A stretch of DNA of 64,000 bases, taken from positions 1-64,000 of the forward strand of contig NZ_JACAGN010000004.1 of assembly GCF_030324495.1 (NCBI RefSeq), given 5' to 3'. Positions within the stretch are counted from its first letter, which is position 1. Every line of letters begins with the position of its first letter. Made by a program: the position numbers and the translations under genes. Below the pieces are notes generated by a model. It saw nothing but the letters and a program-made list of their open reading frames with translations, made no database searches and had not been told where the DNA came from. The stretch is from Myroides sp. 1354 (lineage in GTDB: Bacteria > Bacteroidota > Bacteroidia > Flavobacteriales > Flavobacteriaceae). This document shows positions 28,767 through 37,352 of the stretch, in pieces.

Positions 28767-29342
28767 ATGAGTGATAAGAACTTATATATAATCGCTGGTT
28801 GTAATGGAGCAGGTAAGACTACTGCCTCCTTTTCTTTACTACCTGAAATTTTAGATTGTAAGGAATTTGTAAATGCAGATGAAATTGCTAAGGGTTTGTC
28901 ACCTTTTCAACCAGATAAAGTCGCTGTTGAGGCAGGTCGAATTATGTTGAATAGAATAAATGATTTATTTAAGAGTCAAAAAAACTTTGCTTTTGAAACG
29001 ACTTTGGCTACAAAAATATATAGAAACAAGATACTTAATGCAAAGGAAATGGGGTATCATTCAACCTTGTTGTTTTTTTGGTTAAGTAATATGGAATTAG
29101 CAAAGGAGAGAGTTAGAACAAGAGTTCTCGAAGGAGGGCATAATATAGCTGAAAATGTTATTGAGAGAAGATATTTAAATGGAATAAAAAACTTGTTTGA
29201 GATCTATTTAGACCTTGTAGATGAGGCTTTTATTTTTGACAATTCTCAGGGTGCTCCCATTTTAGTAGCAGAGAAAGTGTTTGGAAAGCAACTTAAGATT
29301 TTGGATAAACAGAGATTTAATGAATTAAAACGATATGTATGA
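28767..29342 (+). CDS. Zeta-toxin family P-loop kinase-like protein
   Basis: A 191-residue protein with the zeta-toxin/AAA_33 P-loop kinase pattern: Walker A GCNGAGKT (residues 11-18), FVNADEIAKGLSP, NFAFETTLATKIYR, and the lid RVRTRVLEGGHNIAENVIERRY. Classical zeta toxins phosphorylate UDP-N-acetylglucosamine and block cell-wall synthesis. The many chromosomal relatives are of unproven activity. The gene overlaps the next by four bases (ATGA), so the two are coupled. A -7-like TATATTTG lies at 28755-28762. The order, toxin first and a small basic partner second, differs from epsilon-zeta, so the toxin label is provisional. Confidence 0.82.
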   Translation: MSDKNLYIIAGCNGAGKTTASFSLLPEILDCKEFVNADEIAKGLSPFQPDKVAVEAGRIMLNRINDLFKSQKNFAFETTLATKIYRNKILNAKEMGYHSTLLFFWLSNMELAKERVRTRVLEGGHNIAENVIERRYLNGIKNLFEIYLDLVDEAFIFDNSQGAPILVAEKVFGKQLKILDKQRFNELKRYV

Positions 29343-29524
29343 AAACAGAGGCAAGAAATATAAAAAAAGCAAAGATTTTATCTGGACTTGAGCACGCATA
29401 CAAAAAAATGATCGAGTTTAAGAAAGAAAAAAATAGTGAAATTGTCATTATTAAAGATCATAAAATAGTATATGTTAAACCTGAATCTATAGTTTTGAAT
29501 GAGTTAGAAGAGGAAAATAAATAG
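29339..29524 (+). CDS. Small partner protein of the zeta-toxin-like kinase (possible antitoxin)
   Basis: A 61-residue, Lys- and Glu-rich protein with no family I recognise. It looks like a helix (about 1-30) followed by a short beta-hairpin (EIVIIKDHKIVYVKPESI) and an acidic tail. Its ATG overlaps the kinase stop codon, which indicates translational coupling, and the terminator follows 20 bases on. A role as antitoxin or cognate partner rests on position and size only. Confidence 0.65.
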   Translation: MKTEARNIKKAKILSGLEHAYKKMIEFKKEKNSEIVIIKDHKIVYVKPESIVLNELEEENK

Positions 29525-29542
29525 AGTCATTAAAAATAAATA

Positions 29543-29579
29543 GAAGAACAAACTTATTATGAGTTTGTTCTTTTTTTTT
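29543..29579 (+). terminator. Downstream twin terminator of the zeta-toxin module
   Basis: Same GAACAAACT/AGTTTGTTC stem and flanking bases as 28640-28674, with nine T residues. Confidence 0.87.
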
Positions 29580-29659
29580 AATTCAATTTTTCATCACTTA
29601 TTTCGTTTTTCGTCTCTCCTAACTATTTTGTATTTTTGAGCAGATAAAAGACAAACACA

Positions 29660-30241
29660 ATGAAACTCATATTTGCTTCAAACAACAAGAACAAGATTCA
29701 AGAAATCAAAAACCAAGTACCAGCATCAATAGAAATATTGAGTTTAGAAGATATAGGATGCATGGTAGATATACCCGAAACTGCGGATACTATCGAAGGA
29801 AATGCTTTATTAAAAGCTGATTATATCAAAAGACACTATGGATTTAATTGCTTTGCGGATGATTCAGGATTAGAAGTTGATGCGTTGCATGGAGCACCAG
29901 GTGTATATTCTGCAAGATACGCTGGAGAAGATAAAAACGATCAAGCAAACAATGCAAAATTGTTAAGTGAATTAGCTGATAAAACAGATAGAAAGGCTAA
30001 TTTCAAGACCGTGATTGCGTTACATTACAATGGAGAACAACACTTGTTTACAGGTATTATTAAAGGAGAAATTCTAACAGCAGAACAAGGAGAGGGCGGA
30101 TTCGGTTATGATCCTTTATTTCAAGCCGAAGGGATGACCCAATCCTTTGCAGAATTGAGCATACAGCAAAAAAATGCAGTAAGCCATAGAGGAAGGGCAG
30201 TAAGTCAACTCGTTGATTTCTTGAAAGACAAAGAAGAATAA
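29660..30241 (+). CDS. rdgB: Non-canonical purine NTP diphosphatase (RdgB/HAM1 family)
   Basis: Hydrolyses ITP, dITP and XTP to the monophosphates and so keeps deaminated purines out of DNA and RNA. The 193 residues start with the family signature KLIFASNNKNKIQEI and contain ADDSGLEVDALHGAPGVYSARYAGE (about 69-93 in two adjacent motifs) and GEGGFGYDPLF. The last part SHRGRAVSQL is also conserved. Length is typical. A -7-like TATTTTTG is at 29631-29638. Confidence 0.95.
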   Translation: MKLIFASNNKNKIQEIKNQVPASIEILSLEDIGCMVDIPETADTIEGNALLKADYIKRHYGFNCFADDSGLEVDALHGAPGVYSARYAGEDKNDQANNAKLLSELADKTDRKANFKTVIALHYNGEQHLFTGIIKGEILTAEQGEGGFGYDPLFQAEGMTQSFAELSIQQKNAVSHRGRAVSQLVDFLKDKEE

Positions 30242-30491
30242 AAGAAATAAAATATAAGAGCTTTCTATAAAATGAATTTTTTTTGTGTATAGCAATTATT
30301 AATGTTGTATGAATCAATTGATTAATTGCGTTTGTTTCTCTTTTTTCCTCGGGAAATCTCCTTAATAGAGTCTAAAAATAAGGAATAAAGACAGAAAGTT
30401 AAATCGAAAAAAGTTTTGTAGTCTGCAAGAATACTATAAATTTGACTAATTTTGCAATCGTTTAAATCAATAAAGATACAAAGGAACAACT

Positions 30492-31079
30492 ATGATACTA
30501 TCAATTGTTGGTTATGGAGATCCTGTCTTGCGTAAAGTAGGAGAAAACATAACAAAAGATTACCCCAATTTAGATGAATTAATTGCTAATATGTACGATA
30601 CGATGTATTCAGCTAGTGGAGTAGGTTTAGCAGCTCCTCAAGTGGGATTACCAATTCGTTTATTTGTAGTTGATTGTGCGCCATTTGCAGAAATTGATGA
30701 CAATACTCCGGAAGAAAAAGAGTTTTTAACGAACTATAAGAGAACGTTTATCAACGCTAAGATTATTAAAGAAGAAGGGGAAGAGTGGTCGTTTAATGAA
30801 GGGTGTTTAAGTATTCCAGATGTACACGAACCGGTGATTCGAAAAGAACAGATTACCATCGAATACTGCGATGAGAATTTTGTAAGTTATACCGAAACAA
30901 TCAACGGATTAGCAGCACGTGTGATTCAACACGAGTACGATCACATTGAGGGAATTCTGTTTACAGACAAATTATCAAGCCTAAAAAAGAAATTAATCGC
31001 CAAGCGATTAAAGAATATTATGGAAGGTAAAGTGTTTACAGACTATAAAATGAGATTTGCCACTAAAAAAGGTAGATAA
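30492..31079 (+). CDS. def: Peptide deformylase
   Basis: Removes the formyl group from the starting methionine of new proteins. All three metal-site motifs are present: GVGLAAPQVG (residues 43-52), EGCLS with Cys105, and QHEYDH with His147, Glu148 and His151. The 195-residue length fits the type I enzymes of Bacteroidota, which carry an insert between the first two motifs. A TAATTTTG -7-like element is at 30447-30454. DUF5606 follows 57 bases later on the same strand, an arrangement common in this family of bacteria. Confidence 0.97.
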   Translation: MILSIVGYGDPVLRKVGENITKDYPNLDELIANMYDTMYSASGVGLAAPQVGLPIRLFVVDCAPFAEIDDNTPEEKEFLTNYKRTFINAKIIKEEGEEWSFNEGCLSIPDVHEPVIRKEQITIEYCDENFVSYTETINGLAARVIQHEYDHIEGILFTDKLSSLKKKLIAKRLKNIMEGKVFTDYKMRFATKKGR

Positions 31080-31136
31080 AAAATTGGAAATTAAGAAGTA
31101 ATTAAGATATTTGTTACAAAAGAAAAATTTTAGAAA

Positions 31137-31550
31137 ATGAGTTTAGAAAAAGTATTAGCTATTTCTGGTAAACCAGGATTATTTGAGTTAATTGTTCAAA
31201 CACGCACAGGATTTATTGCAGAATCATTAGCTGACGGGAAAAGAAGTACAGTAGGATTAAAAAACAACGTTAGTTTATTATCTGAAATCTCAATATACAC
31301 GCACGAAGGAGAAATTAAACTTTTTGACGTATTCAAAAATATTGCGGCAAAAGAAAATAATGGAGAGGCTATTTCTCACAAAGTTTCTGATCCAGAATTA
31401 GTGGCTTATTTCCAAGAAGTATTGCCTAACTACGATTCAGAGCGCGTATACAATTCAGATATTAAAAAAGTAATTAACTGGTATAATATCGTACAAAAAA
31501 GAGGATTAATTCAAGAAGCTTTCCAAGAAGCTGTTGAAGAAAACAAATAA
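31137..31550 (+). CDS. DUF5606 domain-containing protein
   Basis: A 137-residue cytoplasmic protein conserved in Bacteroidota. It begins LEKVLAISGKPGLFELI, with an SH3-like first half (about 1-65) and a helical second half (NWYNIVQKRGLIQ). Function is unknown. It lies between def and mazG, with a terminator after it. Confidence 0.85.
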   Translation: MSLEKVLAISGKPGLFELIVQTRTGFIAESLADGKRSTVGLKNNVSLLSEISIYTHEGEIKLFDVFKNIAAKENNGEAISHKVSDPELVAYFQEVLPNYDSERVYNSDIKKVINWYNIVQKRGLIQEAFQEAVEENK

Positions 31551-31564
31551 GAAAAAAGAATAGA

Positions 31565-31599
31565 TAAAAAGCTCGTTATACAACGAGCTTTTTTATTTT
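31565..31599 (+). terminator. Terminator of def-DUF5606
   Basis: AAAAGCTCGTT and AACGAGCTTTT form the stem, followed by a broken T-run. mazG begins about 22 bases beyond. Confidence 0.8.
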
Positions 31600-31621
31600 T
31601 ACAAGAACTAATACAAATGCT

Positions 31622-32404
31622 ATGCATACACAACAAGAAAAATTAGAAGCAGTTGGGCGATTGTTAACTATCATGGATGAATTGAGAGTACAATGTCCTT
31701 GGGATAAAAAACAAACGTTTGAATCTTTGCGTTCCTTAACGATTGAAGAAGTTTATGAGTTAGCAGATAGTATTTCGATCGGCGATGCAAGAGAAATGCA
31801 AGGTGAGCTTGGTGATTTGTTGATGCATATTGTTTTCTACGCTAAAATTGGAAGTGAAAAAGGCTTGTTTGATGTAAAAACTATAGCAGATGGTATTTGC
31901 GATAAATTGATTTACAGACATCCTCATATTTACGGTGATACGCAAGTAGCAAACGAACAAGAAGTACTTCAAAATTGGGAACAACTTAAATTAAAAGCAG
32001 GTAGAAAATCTGTATTAGAAGGTGTTCCAACTAGTTTGCCCGCTATTATTAAAGCCTTACGCATGCAAGAAAAAGCAAGCGGTATTGGTTTCGATTGGAG
32101 TAATAAAACGGATGTTTGGGCAAAAGTAGAAGAAGAAATTCAAGAGTTTAAAGCAGAAGAGGAAGTAGGGAATAAAGAATTAATGGAAAAAGAATTTGGC
32201 GATATACTCTTCTCTTTGGTTAATTATGCCCGTTTTGTCGGTATAGATCCAGAACATGCCTTAAGTCAGACCAACCAAAAGTTTATGACGCGTTTTCAAA
32301 CAATGGAAACACTCATTCGAGAAGAAAGTAAGGATTTACCTCAAATGAATCTAGAAGAAATGGATGTATATTGGGAGAAAGCAAAAAAAATGACGCAAAA
32401 ATAA
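31622..32404 (+). CDS. mazG: Nucleoside triphosphate pyrophosphohydrolase MazG
   Basis: Hydrolyses NTPs and dNTPs to monophosphates and pyrophosphate. The 260 residues hold the two tandem MazG helical domains: the first has CPWDKKQTFESLR, TIEEVYELADSI and ELGDLLMHIVFYAKI (metal-binding ExxE and ExxD), the second has KVEEEIQEFKAE and EKEFGDILFSLVNYAR. Length and start (HTQQEKLEAVGRLLTIM) match the family. The next gene begins 11 bases after the stop, so the two probably share a message. Confidence 0.95.
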   Translation: MHTQQEKLEAVGRLLTIMDELRVQCPWDKKQTFESLRSLTIEEVYELADSISIGDAREMQGELGDLLMHIVFYAKIGSEKGLFDVKTIADGICDKLIYRHPHIYGDTQVANEQEVLQNWEQLKLKAGRKSVLEGVPTSLPAIIKALRMQEKASGIGFDWSNKTDVWAKVEEEIQEFKAEEEVGNKELMEKEFGDILFSLVNYARFVGIDPEHALSQTNQKFMTRFQTMETLIREESKDLPQMNLEEMDVYWEKAKKMTQK

Positions 32405-32414
32405 AAAATACAGT

Positions 32415-33074
32415 ATGAAAAAGAAAAACCTTCGTTGGACAAGATGGATCTTGGGAACCATCATCGTCTTGTGTTCCTTTGTTTCCTACGGACAACGCAT
32501 TCAACAGGATATTTTTGACGACTTAGTTTATAAAGCAGATCACTATAAGGCGAAGCTAAAGAAAAATATCTTTGATGATTTGACCTTTACAGACTCCAAT
32601 AACAACTCCCTTACGTTTAATAAAGCTTATTTGGAAAAGAAAATGGGACCGAATTACAATGAGGTTGATGTTAAATCCATGTTTTTTCAAGATTTAGTGA
32701 TGGATTATATGCAAATCAGTGGATATGAGGCGAATTATACCATTGATATACTAGGAAAATTGACGATTACAGATAATCAAGGTAAAAAATTAACTGCCAA
32801 AGAAGATATCTTCGGTGCACTTCAGATTAAAAGTGAAACAAAGAAAAATAATTGGAATATCACAACAACATTATCTGGAGATTTAGAATACAAAGGAGCG
32901 AACCAATCTGCTACATTAACAAAAAATACTGCGGGAAATAGAGTATATATCGATAGTAATAAGACAAAGATAGAATTACCTATAGGTGTTTGGGAAAGCT
33001 TAGTAAAGAAGCATAAAACTGAATATCACGCATTTGCCTCTATCATAGAACAATTTCTAGTGCAAATAATGTAA
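32415..33074 (+). CDS. Unknown secreted protein with IFDDL repeats
   Basis: A 219-residue protein with a basic N-terminus and signal peptide (hydrophobic residues 12-24, ending SYGQ). QDIFDDLVY and KNIFDDLTF repeat near residues 31 and 50 and KEDIFGALQ is a weaker third copy near 130. The middle is beta-rich. I do not recognise the family. It probably lies in the periplasm or outer membrane and follows mazG by 11 bases, which looks like flavobacterial gene order rather than a functional link. Confidence 0.7.
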   Translation: MKKKNLRWTRWILGTIIVLCSFVSYGQRIQQDIFDDLVYKADHYKAKLKKNIFDDLTFTDSNNNSLTFNKAYLEKKMGPNYNEVDVKSMFFQDLVMDYMQISGYEANYTIDILGKLTITDNQGKKLTAKEDIFGALQIKSETKKNNWNITTTLSGDLEYKGANQSATLTKNTAGNRVYIDSNKTKIELPIGVWESLVKKHKTEYHAFASIIEQFLVQIM

Positions 33075-33190
33075 TGTAAGTGTTGATTATTCGTTGTTTT
33101 AAAGTGAAATTTCTTTACAATTTGTTAAAGTAAAGATTGTATTCTCGTTTTGAAGGTTTTGTTTGAATAATTCGTGAAAACGATTGTAAG
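33075..33190. other. Short gap upstream of the candidate ncRNA
   Basis: AT-rich, no gene seen; it separates the IFDDL-repeat gene from the promoter-like sequence at 33194. Confidence 0.4.
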
Positions 33191-33193
33191 ATT

Positions 33194-33395
33194 TTGACAT
33201 TCAAAAAATTTGAGCTACTTTGCAGACCAAAATAAAACGAAAGTTCCCCACTTCAAGAAGACGTCTTTTTCGATAAAAGGATTTTGAAGGGATCTTAAAA
33301 ATAAACAACAACATTAGTTGGAAATCAAATAAGACAAGTAGCCACGTCTAGATTTTATGGTAAAAAAAGCCAACTCATTGAGTTGGCTTTTTCAG
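33194..33395 (+). ncRNA. Candidate non-coding RNA (promoter, about 165 nt, terminator)
   Basis: TTG at 33194-33196 and TACTTTG at 33216-33222 are 19 bases apart. This is a good -33 match and a -7 one base short of TAnnTTTG. The next 165 bases have no ORF and end in a strong terminator. AGACGT (about 33261) can pair with ACGTCT (about 33343), and CCAAAAT near the 5' end can pair with the ATTTTATGG near 33352. CTTCAA and TTGAAG form a smaller inner hairpin. This long, closed layout would suit a 6S-type or other structural RNA, but I cannot assign a family. Confidence 0.5.
33365..33393. terminator. Bidirectional terminator between the ncRNA and the receptor gene
   Basis: AAAGCCAACTCA and TGAGTTGGCTTT form a 12-bp stem with A-run and T-run on opposite sides. 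It can end the plus-strand transcript and the convergent receptor gene. Confidence 0.88.
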
Positions 33396-33451
33396 TTTTT
33401 GGGAAAGTGTGAATCTAAGTAAGGGCGTCCATGTATCAATTTAAAATTCAA

Positions 33452-35569
33452 CTACCACTTATAGTTAAAAGATAACGTTGCAATACGGCTATCCAAATCG
33501 TATTTCTGTTTTAGTTTTGAATCAAAATTATCACCTATAATTGTAAAGTTATTGGTCTTTAATACATCAGTTAAAGCAAATTTTATACTGCCCTTATCAT
33601 TGAATACACTTTTTGAAGCACCCAGTGATAAATCAAAGTAAGCGTCTCTTTTATATAAGCCAATGTTGGATTTTGAATAATATTGAGCATTGATTTCCGC
33701 TTTGATTCCTTTGGAAAACGTAAAACTATTTTGGGCGTTCAGCGTATAAGCAACTTGCTTGCTGTCAATCACTGTTTCTTGATAAGTCCCTTTGTATCGG
33801 TTGTTGAATAGATTAAGCAAAGTACTTAAACTCCAAAAATCAGTAGGATTAATTGTGGCTGTAAGTGATGCTCCATAATGATAAGATTTACTTAAGTTTT
33901 CTAAGGTCTTAACCATAATAGTTTGATTCTCCTCATAGCTATAAACTTGCGTCATGACATCCTGAGTTTGGCTATAGTAAAGGGTACCAATTAAATACTT
34001 ACTCCAGCTGTAACCCAATTCAGTTGCATGTGTAATTTCAGGTCGTAGATGCACATTTCCTTGCCAATAGTTGAATGGATCATTGTAAAATCGGAAAGGA
34101 TTGAGATCAAAATGACTAGGTCTGTTAATGCGTTTGCTATACGAAGCATAAAATTGATGGGCTTGATCCGTTTCATATTTTATGGAAGCACTGGGAAAGA
34201 ATTTATTGTAATCTGTTTGGTGTTTTTCTGCTGTCGTTTTTTGATGAATCGTACGGTCTGTGTATTCATTGCGCACTCCCATCTGGAATTCCCAATGATC
34301 TAAACTCACTTTGTAATTAGCGTAAGCAGCATGTATATGTTCTTTATACTCGTAGTGATTTGTTGTTACAGGATCTATAACCCACTGATTGTTTTCCTCT
34401 ACTTCATATACAGAAGGGTTGTCGTTGGATTTAACCGTGGATTTCCAACCCGTCTCTAAGGTGTGATTCTCCCAAAGAGGAATCGTAAAATCAAACTTCC
34501 CATTAAAAACACGCAAAGTGGAGGGGATTTTTCCTCTTCGATTAGCATAAGCATCCGACGAAGTTACAAGTGTTTCTTGTAATTGTGTTTGAAGCGATCT
34601 AAACTTAGATTGCTCGTATTCTATATCAAAATCCAAACGCGTTCCCTCTTCTGCGAACTGATGTGTTCCATGTACACTATAGGTATAGTCGTACCAATGT
34701 TCATCGTTGTAGTTATCTGTGGCAATGGAGGAAGATAAGGTTGAAACTGGGGCGTAAACCTCGCTAATTCCTTTGGATTTATTTTCATAACGACCTATTT
34801 TAGCATCCAATAAAAATCCAAGAGAAGTTCTCGTGTTAAATTGATAATCCGTTCCCCATTTAAAATTGTTAGATGTTAAGGGCTCACTAGTTTTATATCG
34901 CTGAGAAGTATGTCGAAGAGGAATAAAAGTTGAAGAATCGAAAAAGTCCTGATTAAAAGTTTTGCGTTCTTCTTCTCCTCTAAAGGTGTAGCTATAGTCA
35001 GTAAAAGTACTCCATCCTTTGTGATTGTAATTGATGTTAAGCCCAATATTCATGCGGTTTTTTCGCCCACGTCCTACACTTGTATATACACTGCCATTTA
35101 ATCCCTCAAGCACGCTTTTCTTCAATACAATGTTGATAATACCCGCATTACCTGTGGCATCGTATTTGGCTGAGGGATTGGCAATGATTTCAATATTTTT
35201 AACTGCACTAGAGGTAGTCGATCGCAAGAGATTGGCTAATTCTTTTGAAGATAAAGAACTGAGTTTTCCGTTAATCATTACACTCACTCCTTTTTTTCCT
35301 CTAAGGGATAATTCTCCTTCTTGAGAGACCACCACACCAGGTGTGCGACCGAGTACTTCTAGGATAGTGCTTCCTTCAGATAGGGCACTATGCTCAACGT
35401 TAAATACCATTTTATCTGCCTTTTGCTGAAAAGTAGGTTTGTTGACGCGGATCACAACTTCTCCAAGATCAGTCGGTAATCCTTGATAAAGACTATCTAA
35501 GTGAACTTCTGTCTGTGCAAAAAGTGATAAACTACAGCAAGATATAAGAACAATATAAATGCGATTCAT
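33452..35569 (-). CDS. Outer-membrane beta-barrel receptor (TonB-dependent-like, OMP_b-brl_3 family)
   Basis: A 705-residue outer-membrane protein with a signal peptide (residues 1-18, ending SLFAQ). A plug domain follows (about 25-150: EVVIRVNKPTFQQKADKMVF, ILEVLGRTPGVVV, SLRGKKGVSVMINGK, VKNIEIIANPSAKYDATGNAGIINI), then a large beta-barrel ending in FNYKW, with a terminal aromatic residue as needed for barrel assembly. The usual N-terminal carboxypeptidase-regulatory domain of this family is missing. Substrate unknown; no SusD or TonB gene is adjacent. Confidence 0.9.
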   Translation of the reverse strand: MNRIYIVLISCCSLSLFAQTEVHLDSLYQGLPTDLGEVVIRVNKPTFQQKADKMVFNVEHSALSEGSTILEVLGRTPGVVVSQEGELSLRGKKGVSVMINGKLSSLSSKELANLLRSTTSSAVKNIEIIANPSAKYDATGNAGIINIVLKKSVLEGLNGSVYTSVGRGRKNRMNIGLNINYNHKGWSTFTDYSYTFRGEEERKTFNQDFFDSSTFIPLRHTSQRYKTSEPLTSNNFKWGTDYQFNTRTSLGFLLDAKIGRYENKSKGISEVYAPVSTLSSSIATDNYNDEHWYDYTYSVHGTHQFAEEGTRLDFDIEYEQSKFRSLQTQLQETLVTSSDAYANRRGKIPSTLRVFNGKFDFTIPLWENHTLETGWKSTVKSNDNPSVYEVEENNQWVIDPVTTNHYEYKEHIHAAYANYKVSLDHWEFQMGVRNEYTDRTIHQKTTAEKHQTDYNKFFPSASIKYETDQAHQFYASYSKRINRPSHFDLNPFRFYNDPFNYWQGNVHLRPEITHATELGYSWSKYLIGTLYYSQTQDVMTQVYSYEENQTIMVKTLENLSKSYHYGASLTATINPTDFWSLSTLLNLFNNRYKGTYQETVIDSKQVAYTLNAQNSFTFSKGIKAEINAQYYSKSNIGLYKRDAYFDLSLGASKSVFNDKGSIKFALTDVLKTNNFTIIGDNFDSKLKQKYDLDSRIATLSFNYKW

Positions 35570-35854
35570 AAATAATAGGGGTTGATTTAAAGTCTTTAAT
35601 TTCTTATTTAGACTTATTAAAAATAAAATAGATTGAACGCAAATATAGAATTATTTAGAATCATTTTAAGTAAATAACTTAATTTTTTATAAGTAATTGA
35701 TTTTTAGTTGTAAAGTAAAATTATTTGAAAGAAAAGAGAAGGAATAAGTGAACAAATAGTTTCAGAATGCTAGATAAAAAGGAACAAATGAAGGAAAATG
35801 ATTGGGCTAACTAAAAAAAAAGTAATTTTACTATTCACAAAAAATTAAATTAAA

Positions 35855-36310
35855 ATGACACATTTAAAAGTTGGTGATCAAGCGCCAAATTTTGTTGGTA
35901 TAGATCAAGCAGGAGTAAAGCATCAGTTGAGTGATTATAAAGGAAAAAAACTAGTGGTCTTTTTTTACCCTAAAGCAAGTACACCAGGTTGCACTTGGGA
36001 AGCGTGTAACTTAAGGGATAATTATCAGGAATTGAAAGATCAAGGTTTTGAATTACTAGGAGTAAGTGCTGATTCTGCAGCAAGACAACAGAAGTTTATC
36101 GATAAAAATAAGTTGCCTTTTCCTTTATTAGCAGATGAGAGTAAAGAAGTATTAAACGCATTTGGCGTTTGGGGACCTAAAAAATTCATGGGAAGAACCT
36201 ATGATGGGATTCATCGTATGACTTTTGTAATCAATGAAGAAGGAGTATTGACTCAGATTATTGAAAAAGTCAAAACCAAAGATCACGCAGCTCAAATTTT
36301 AGCTTCTTAA
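35855..36310 (+). CDS. bcp: Thioredoxin-dependent thiol peroxidase (Bcp/PrxQ)
   Basis: Reduces hydrogen peroxide and organic peroxides using thioredoxin. The 151-residue peroxiredoxin has the peroxidatic Cys46 in TPGCTWEAC and the resolving Cys51 five residues later, the two-cysteine helix of the PrxQ alpha type. Arg is in GRTYDGIHRMTFVI near 120. Length and start (HLKVGDQAPNF) are typical. It is divergent from the receptor gene, with a 285-base AT-rich gap between them. Confidence 0.95.
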   Translation: MTHLKVGDQAPNFVGIDQAGVKHQLSDYKGKKLVVFFYPKASTPGCTWEACNLRDNYQELKDQGFELLGVSADSAARQQKFIDKNKLPFPLLADESKEVLNAFGVWGPKKFMGRTYDGIHRMTFVINEEGVLTQIIEKVKTKDHAAQILAS

Positions 36311-36362
36311 GCTTTAGGGCGTATTAGGCGCTCTTTATTTTTTTGGGGAAAATAAATTGGAT

Positions 36363-37352
36363 ATGAAAGAAAAAGAAAAGAAAATAACAAAGCATGAGTT
36401 GTTCTTGCTTCAAGAGCATTCATCTATAGATAAGCAACAGTTTCAAGCGTTGTATCAAACCTACGGTTTGGCCTCGGCTCAACAGTGGAAGGAGTTTGGG
36501 TATTACGCTTTATTGATTTGCGGAATTGTTTTTTTAGTTAGTGGTATTGTATTCTTTTTTGCCTTTAACTGGGATCAGATGGCTGTTAGTGTTAAGTTTG
36601 CACTTATTGGATTGGGAATTCTGTTAAGTGCATATGGAGCGATGACTTCTCGTGTGACAGAAAATATCAATAAAATTAGTTTAGTAGCCACTTCAGTACT
36701 CCTAGGCGTATTACTCGCTGTTTTTGGACAAACCTATCAAACAGGAGCGAATGCTTATGATTTGTTTTTGACGTGGTTACTGATTGTTATACCCCTAACC
36801 CTCGTTAGTCAATCGACCTATCAGTGGTTGTTTTTTAGTATTTTAGCGAATACTACACTGATATTGGCCTTAGTACAAGTGTTACAAGTTGAATCTGTAT
36901 TTTTGGGCATCATTTATTTGGTCTTGACCAATCTTGTACTACTAGCACTTCCTCAACTTAAACCCTTGCATCCAACTTTTCAAATAGGCAACTTATACAA
37001 ACAAACACAGTCTATTGTCGTTTATGTCTTAGCAACTGCAGGTTTTGGATTTTGGATTTTTAGTCAAAGATCTCAAGATCGAGCAGTGGAATTAGAAGGG
37101 GCTCTTTGGACTTTAATTCTTTCTCTTATTTTGATTGGAGGTGGTTTGGCTTTGGGATGGAAACAAAAGCAGATTTACTTGTTTTCTTATGCTCTGATTG
37201 CAGCAGTAAGCTGTGGGTTAATGGTTTGGATGAGGATGTTTGAAGATGCAGCAGAAGGACTTTTAGTTTATATGTTATATGCTGTTGGGGCTATCTTTTT
37301 TATTATCAAGTTAGTGTCTAAGAAATCAAAAGAATGGAAGTATGAAGACTAA
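36363..37352 (+). CDS. DUF2157 domain-containing membrane protein
   Basis: A protein of about 329 residues with an N-terminal helical DUF2157 domain (about 1-60: ELFLLQEHSSIDKQQFQALYQTYG pattern) and eight or more membrane helices. I chose the ATG at 36363; a TTG at 36357 lies two codons upstream. It is the first gene of a three-gene membrane cluster and overlaps the next gene by 11 bases. Function unknown. Confidence 0.85.
   Translation: MKEKEKKITKHELFLLQEHSSIDKQQFQALYQTYGLASAQQWKEFGYYALLICGIVFLVSGIVFFFAFNWDQMAVSVKFALIGLGILLSAYGAMTSRVTENINKISLVATSVLLGVLLAVFGQTYQTGANAYDLFLTWLLIVIPLTLVSQSTYQWLFFSILANTTLILALVQVLQVESVFLGIIYLVLTNLVLLALPQLKPLHPTFQIGNLYKQTQSIVVYVLATAGFGFWIFSQRSQDRAVELEGALWTLILSLILIGGGLALGWKQKQIYLFSYALIAAVSCGLMVWMRMFEDAAEGLLVYMLYAVGAIFFIIKLVSKKSKEWKYED

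Noticed and set aside
35570..35854. Regulatory sites between the receptor gene and bcp
   Set aside because: AT-rich, but no TTG/TAnnTTTG pair or palindrome (such as a Fur box) was convincing.
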